From assembly GCA_934526125.1 (NCBI GenBank), contig CAKSZU010000091.1, positions 1 through 7,004 on the forward strand: a stretch of DNA of 7,004 nucleotides, written 5' to 3'. Source of the DNA: an uncultured Faecalibacterium sp. (GTDB taxonomy: Bacteria; Bacillota; Clostridia; Oscillospirales; Ruminococcaceae). Both the position numbers and the translations under genes were made by a program. A model generated the notes under the pieces. It searched no databases and had not been told where the DNA came from. It saw only the letters and a program-made list of their open reading frames with translations. This document shows, piece after piece, positions 5,667-7,004 of this stretch (its first letter is position 1; every line of letters begins with the position of its first letter).

Positions 5667-5859
5667 TGACGATGTGAAGCTTGAAGAATGGTTTTGCCCT
5701 ATTTACAACCGAAAAATCGACTGTGGCCTGTGCTTCGATGTCTCTAATATTGGCGATGACATTCTCTGCCTAAAGGGTGACGACAAGCCGCCTTGCAGTT
5801 GGGAGAAAGCCCACCAAATTTGTCTCAAGTGTCCTGTCTATGAAGAAATGGGACAGTAA
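5650..5859 (+). CDS. Small Cys-rich protein, possible partner or immunity protein
   Basis: A 69-residue acidic protein, not recognised as a named family. It has seven cysteines at 16, 25, 28, 40, 49, 58 and 61, including two CxxC pairs (CGLC at 25-28 and CLKC at 58-61), which suggests a zinc or other metal site. There is no signal peptide or membrane segment. Its ATG lies inside the end of the toxin-like ORF (17-base overlap), and GGAGG at 5633-5637 lies 12 bases upstream, a slightly long spacing, so translation is probably coupled. It shares the low GC of the toxin-like region (about 46% by hand count at 5641-5820) and is followed 15 bases later by a terminator. Position and size match an immunity protein for the preceding domain, but this is inference. 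A structural or regulatory phage protein is possible. Confidence 0.7.
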   Translation: MEFRISDDVKLEEWFCPIYNRKIDCGLCFDVSNIGDDILCLKGDDKPPCSWEKAHQICLKCPVYEEMGQ

Positions 5860-5874
5860 CAACCAAATAACGTC

Positions 5875-5909
5875 AGCGTCTTTGCCCAGCCGGGCAGGGG
5901 CGCTTTTTT
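5875..5909 (+). terminator. Strong intrinsic terminator inside the phage head cluster
   Basis: A 13-bp stem (5875-5887 with 5892-5904, three G-T wobbles) closes an AGCC loop and is followed by a run of T to 5909. It sits after the small Cys-rich gene and only 3 bases before the tRNA, so it would separate the toxin-like pair from the scaffold and capsid genes. Confidence 0.85.
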
Positions 5910-5912
5910 CAT

Positions 5913-5989
5913 GCCGTCTTAGCTCATTCTGGAAGAGCGCCGGTCTCCAAAACCGGAAGCGGGAGGTTCGATGCCTCCAGACGGTGCCA
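5913..5989 (+). tRNA. tRNA-Trp (anticodon CCA)
   Basis: A full cloverleaf folds: acceptor GCCGTCT (5913-5919) with AGACGGT (5979-5985), D stem GCTC/GAGC (5922-5925 / 5935-5938) with GG in the loop, anticodon stem CCGGT/ACCGG (5940-5944 / 5952-5956), anticodon CCA at 5947-5949, and T stem GGAGG/CCTCC (5962-5966 / 5974-5978) with loop TTCGATG. CCA is encoded at 5987-5989. Discriminator G5986 and the CCA anticodon agree with Trp identity. The first acceptor pair is G-U instead of the A-U usual in bacterial tRNA-Trp. Phage genes lie on both sides, so it is most likely phage-borne and not a host gene used as an attachment site. Confidence 0.92.
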
Positions 5990-6076
5990 TCGCAGAGGGC
6001 AGTGCGTACCCTGCCCACAACCGAACACGGACGGAGAACCGTGTCACCAAACCGTGGTTTCACCAACAGAAAGGAG
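5990..6076 (+). other. Leader between tRNA and scaffold gene with three small inverted repeats
   Basis: No gene. Three inverted repeats lie in series: GGGCAG (5997-6002) with CTGCCC (6011-6016), ACACGG (6025-6030) with CCGTGT (6039-6044), and AAACC (6049-6053) with GGTTT (6056-6060). TCACCAA occurs twice, 16 bases apart (6044-6050 and 6060-6066). GGAG at 6073-6076 serves the next gene. I see no sigma-A promoter here. Confidence 0.45.
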
Positions 6077-6086
6077 TTTTTCCACC

Positions 6087-6632
6087 ATGAAGCGTGAAGA
6101 CGTGAAGAAACAGATCCCCGGCATCACCGAGGAACAGCTCAACTGGATCATGGCCGAGAACGGCAACGATGTCAACCGGGAAAAGACTGCCGCCGAGCAG
6201 TACAAGACCCAGCTGGAAAACACCCAGGCTCAGCTCAAGACCGCCCAGGACGGGCTTGCCGCATTTGACGGCAAGAAAAAGCCCGAGGAGTACGAGGCCG
6301 AACTGGCAAAGCTCAAGGGCGATATGCAGGCACAGGCTGAGGGCTTTGTCTTTGACAATGCCCTGAACACCGCCATTCTGGGAGCTAAGGGCCGCAGCGT
6401 CAAGGCGGTCCGGGCACTGCTGGATCTGGATGCCCTCAAGGGCTCCAAGGACCGTTCCACCGATATCTCCAAGGCTCTGGAAGAAGCCGCCAAGGCGAAC
6501 CCCTGGGCCTTTGGCGAGGACGGCGGTGTGGGCCGCGTGGACACCGGTGCCGCGCACGGCACTCCGCCCACCAATGACACCGACGGCGTGGAAGCTGCTT
6601 TCAAAGCAATGAATCCGGAGCTGAAGCTCTGA
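6087..6632 (+). CDS. Phage scaffolding protein (GP20-like)
   Basis: Soluble 181-residue protein that should act as the internal scaffold during procapsid assembly and then leave or be degraded. It begins MKREDVKKQIPGITEEQLNW, the short N-terminal helix-turn seen in GP20-type (PF06810) scaffolds. A long charged, Gln/Glu/Lys-rich coiled coil follows at about residues 32-85. Next is a conserved-looking block, FDNALNTAILGAKGRSVKAV (89-108) and RALLDLDALKG, then a Gly/Thr-rich flexible tail ending in FKAMNPELKL, a likely capsid-binding end. ATG 6087 is chosen because AAGGAG lies 10 bases upstream; an upstream in-frame ATG at 6054 would add 11 residues from the hairpin leader. The major capsid gene starts 16 bases after its stop, the standard order. 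GC is back near 57% at the 5' end. Confidence 0.88.
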   Translation: MKREDVKKQIPGITEEQLNWIMAENGNDVNREKTAAEQYKTQLENTQAQLKTAQDGLAAFDGKKKPEEYEAELAKLKGDMQAQAEGFVFDNALNTAILGAKGRSVKAVRALLDLDALKGSKDRSTDISKALEEAAKANPWAFGEDGGVGRVDTGAAHGTPPTNDTDGVEAAFKAMNPELKL

Positions 6633-6648
6633 GGAAAGGAGCCTTATT

Positions 6649-7004
6649 ATGGCACATGCAAATCAGGAACGTTATTCTGCCCTTGTGGATGCAAAGCTGC
6701 GGGCGACCCTTGTCACCCGCGACAACGCCATCTTCAACACCAAGTACGAGGGCAACCCCAAAGCGGGCAAGGTGAAGATCCCCGTGCGCGATACGGAGGT
6801 CAGCGTCAAGCCCTACAACAAAGCCACCGGCGTGGATCTGGAGACCGGCACCACCGCCTATCTGGATCTGGACATTGACCAGGACGAAGCCGTGAACGAG
6901 CTTATCGACGGCTACGACGCGGCATCCGTGCCCGACGGCATCACCGCCGAACGCCTGGACAGCGCCGGTTACTCTCTGGCCCTGCAGGCCGACACCGACG
7001 GCTC
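6649..7004 (+). CDS. Phage major capsid protein, N-terminal part (runs off the window)
   Basis: The frame opens at ATG 6649, 7 bases after AAGGAG (6636-6641), and stays open for 118 complete codons to the end of the window. The product begins MAHANQERYSALVDAKLRAT and continues with RDNAIFNTKYEGNPKAGKVK and IPVRDTEVSVKPYNKATGVD. This start, with an N-terminal helix then an Asn-Gly-rich loop and beta-rich segments such as TAYLDLDIDQDEAVNELIDG, is what I recall of the major capsid proteins that follow GP20-type scaffolds in Firmicutes siphophages. Position directly after a scaffold supports this. It would form the capsid shell. The fold class cannot be settled from this fragment. Confidence 0.82.
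   Translation, partial: MAHANQERYSALVDAKLRATLVTRDNAIFNTKYEGNPKAGKVKIPVRDTEVSVKPYNKATGVDLETGTTAYLDLDIDQDEAVNELIDGYDAASVPDGITAERLDSAGYSLALQADTDG

Noticed and set aside
5913..5989. tRNA gene as a prophage attachment site
   Set aside because: Head genes of the same module lie on both sides, and no repeat of the tRNA 3' end is seen in the window.
1..7004. CRISPR array, insertion sequence or transposase
   Set aside because: No regularly spaced repeats and no transposase or integrase reading frame found in this window.

Overview
The window looks like chromosome from a GC-rich gut Clostridium, most like Faecalibacterium or a related Oscillospiraceae. This rests on style of sequence and gene families (clean GGAGG ribosome binding sites, AAA-ATPase-like/PD-(D/E)XK genes, GntR-FCD regulation, a Firmicutes-type prophage head module); no database search was possible. 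It joins three kinds of DNA: a decayed gene at the left edge, a sugar-acid utilisation locus in the middle, and a piece of a prophage at the right.

Region 1 (1-523): a remnant of an AAA-ATPase-like gene. Its Walker A segment is joined out of frame to a C-terminal segment and the 3' end is missing. About 190 bases without a recognisable gene follow, carrying short repeated CTACACCA/TGGTGTAG boxes. Region 2 (524-4938): a GntR/FCD regulator with its own terminator; a clear sigma-A promoter (TTGAAA-17-TACAAT) with a palindrome just downstream; an IlvD/Edd-family dehydratase; a GntP-family permease; then up to three hairpins, the last a strong intrinsic terminator. The simplest reading is that the permease imports a sugar acid such as gluconate, the dehydratase converts it to a 2-keto-3-deoxy acid, and the regulator senses the substrate or product. 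The dehydratase may be labelled IlvD in databases, but its neighbours point to sugar-acid catabolism.

Region 3 (about 4990-7004): prophage head genes. A minor capsid gene has lost its 5' part. Its C-terminus is a low-GC module resembling the BECR-type nuclease toxins found on phage head proteins. A 69-residue protein with seven cysteines overlaps its end and could be a partner or immunity protein. Then come an intrinsic terminator, a complete tRNA-Trp(CCA), a leader with small hairpins, a GP20-like scaffold gene and the start of the major capsid gene, which runs off the window. The most interesting item is the capsid-toxin fusion with its Cys-rich neighbour, followed by the tRNA inside the head cluster and the placing of a catabolic locus between two broken genes.
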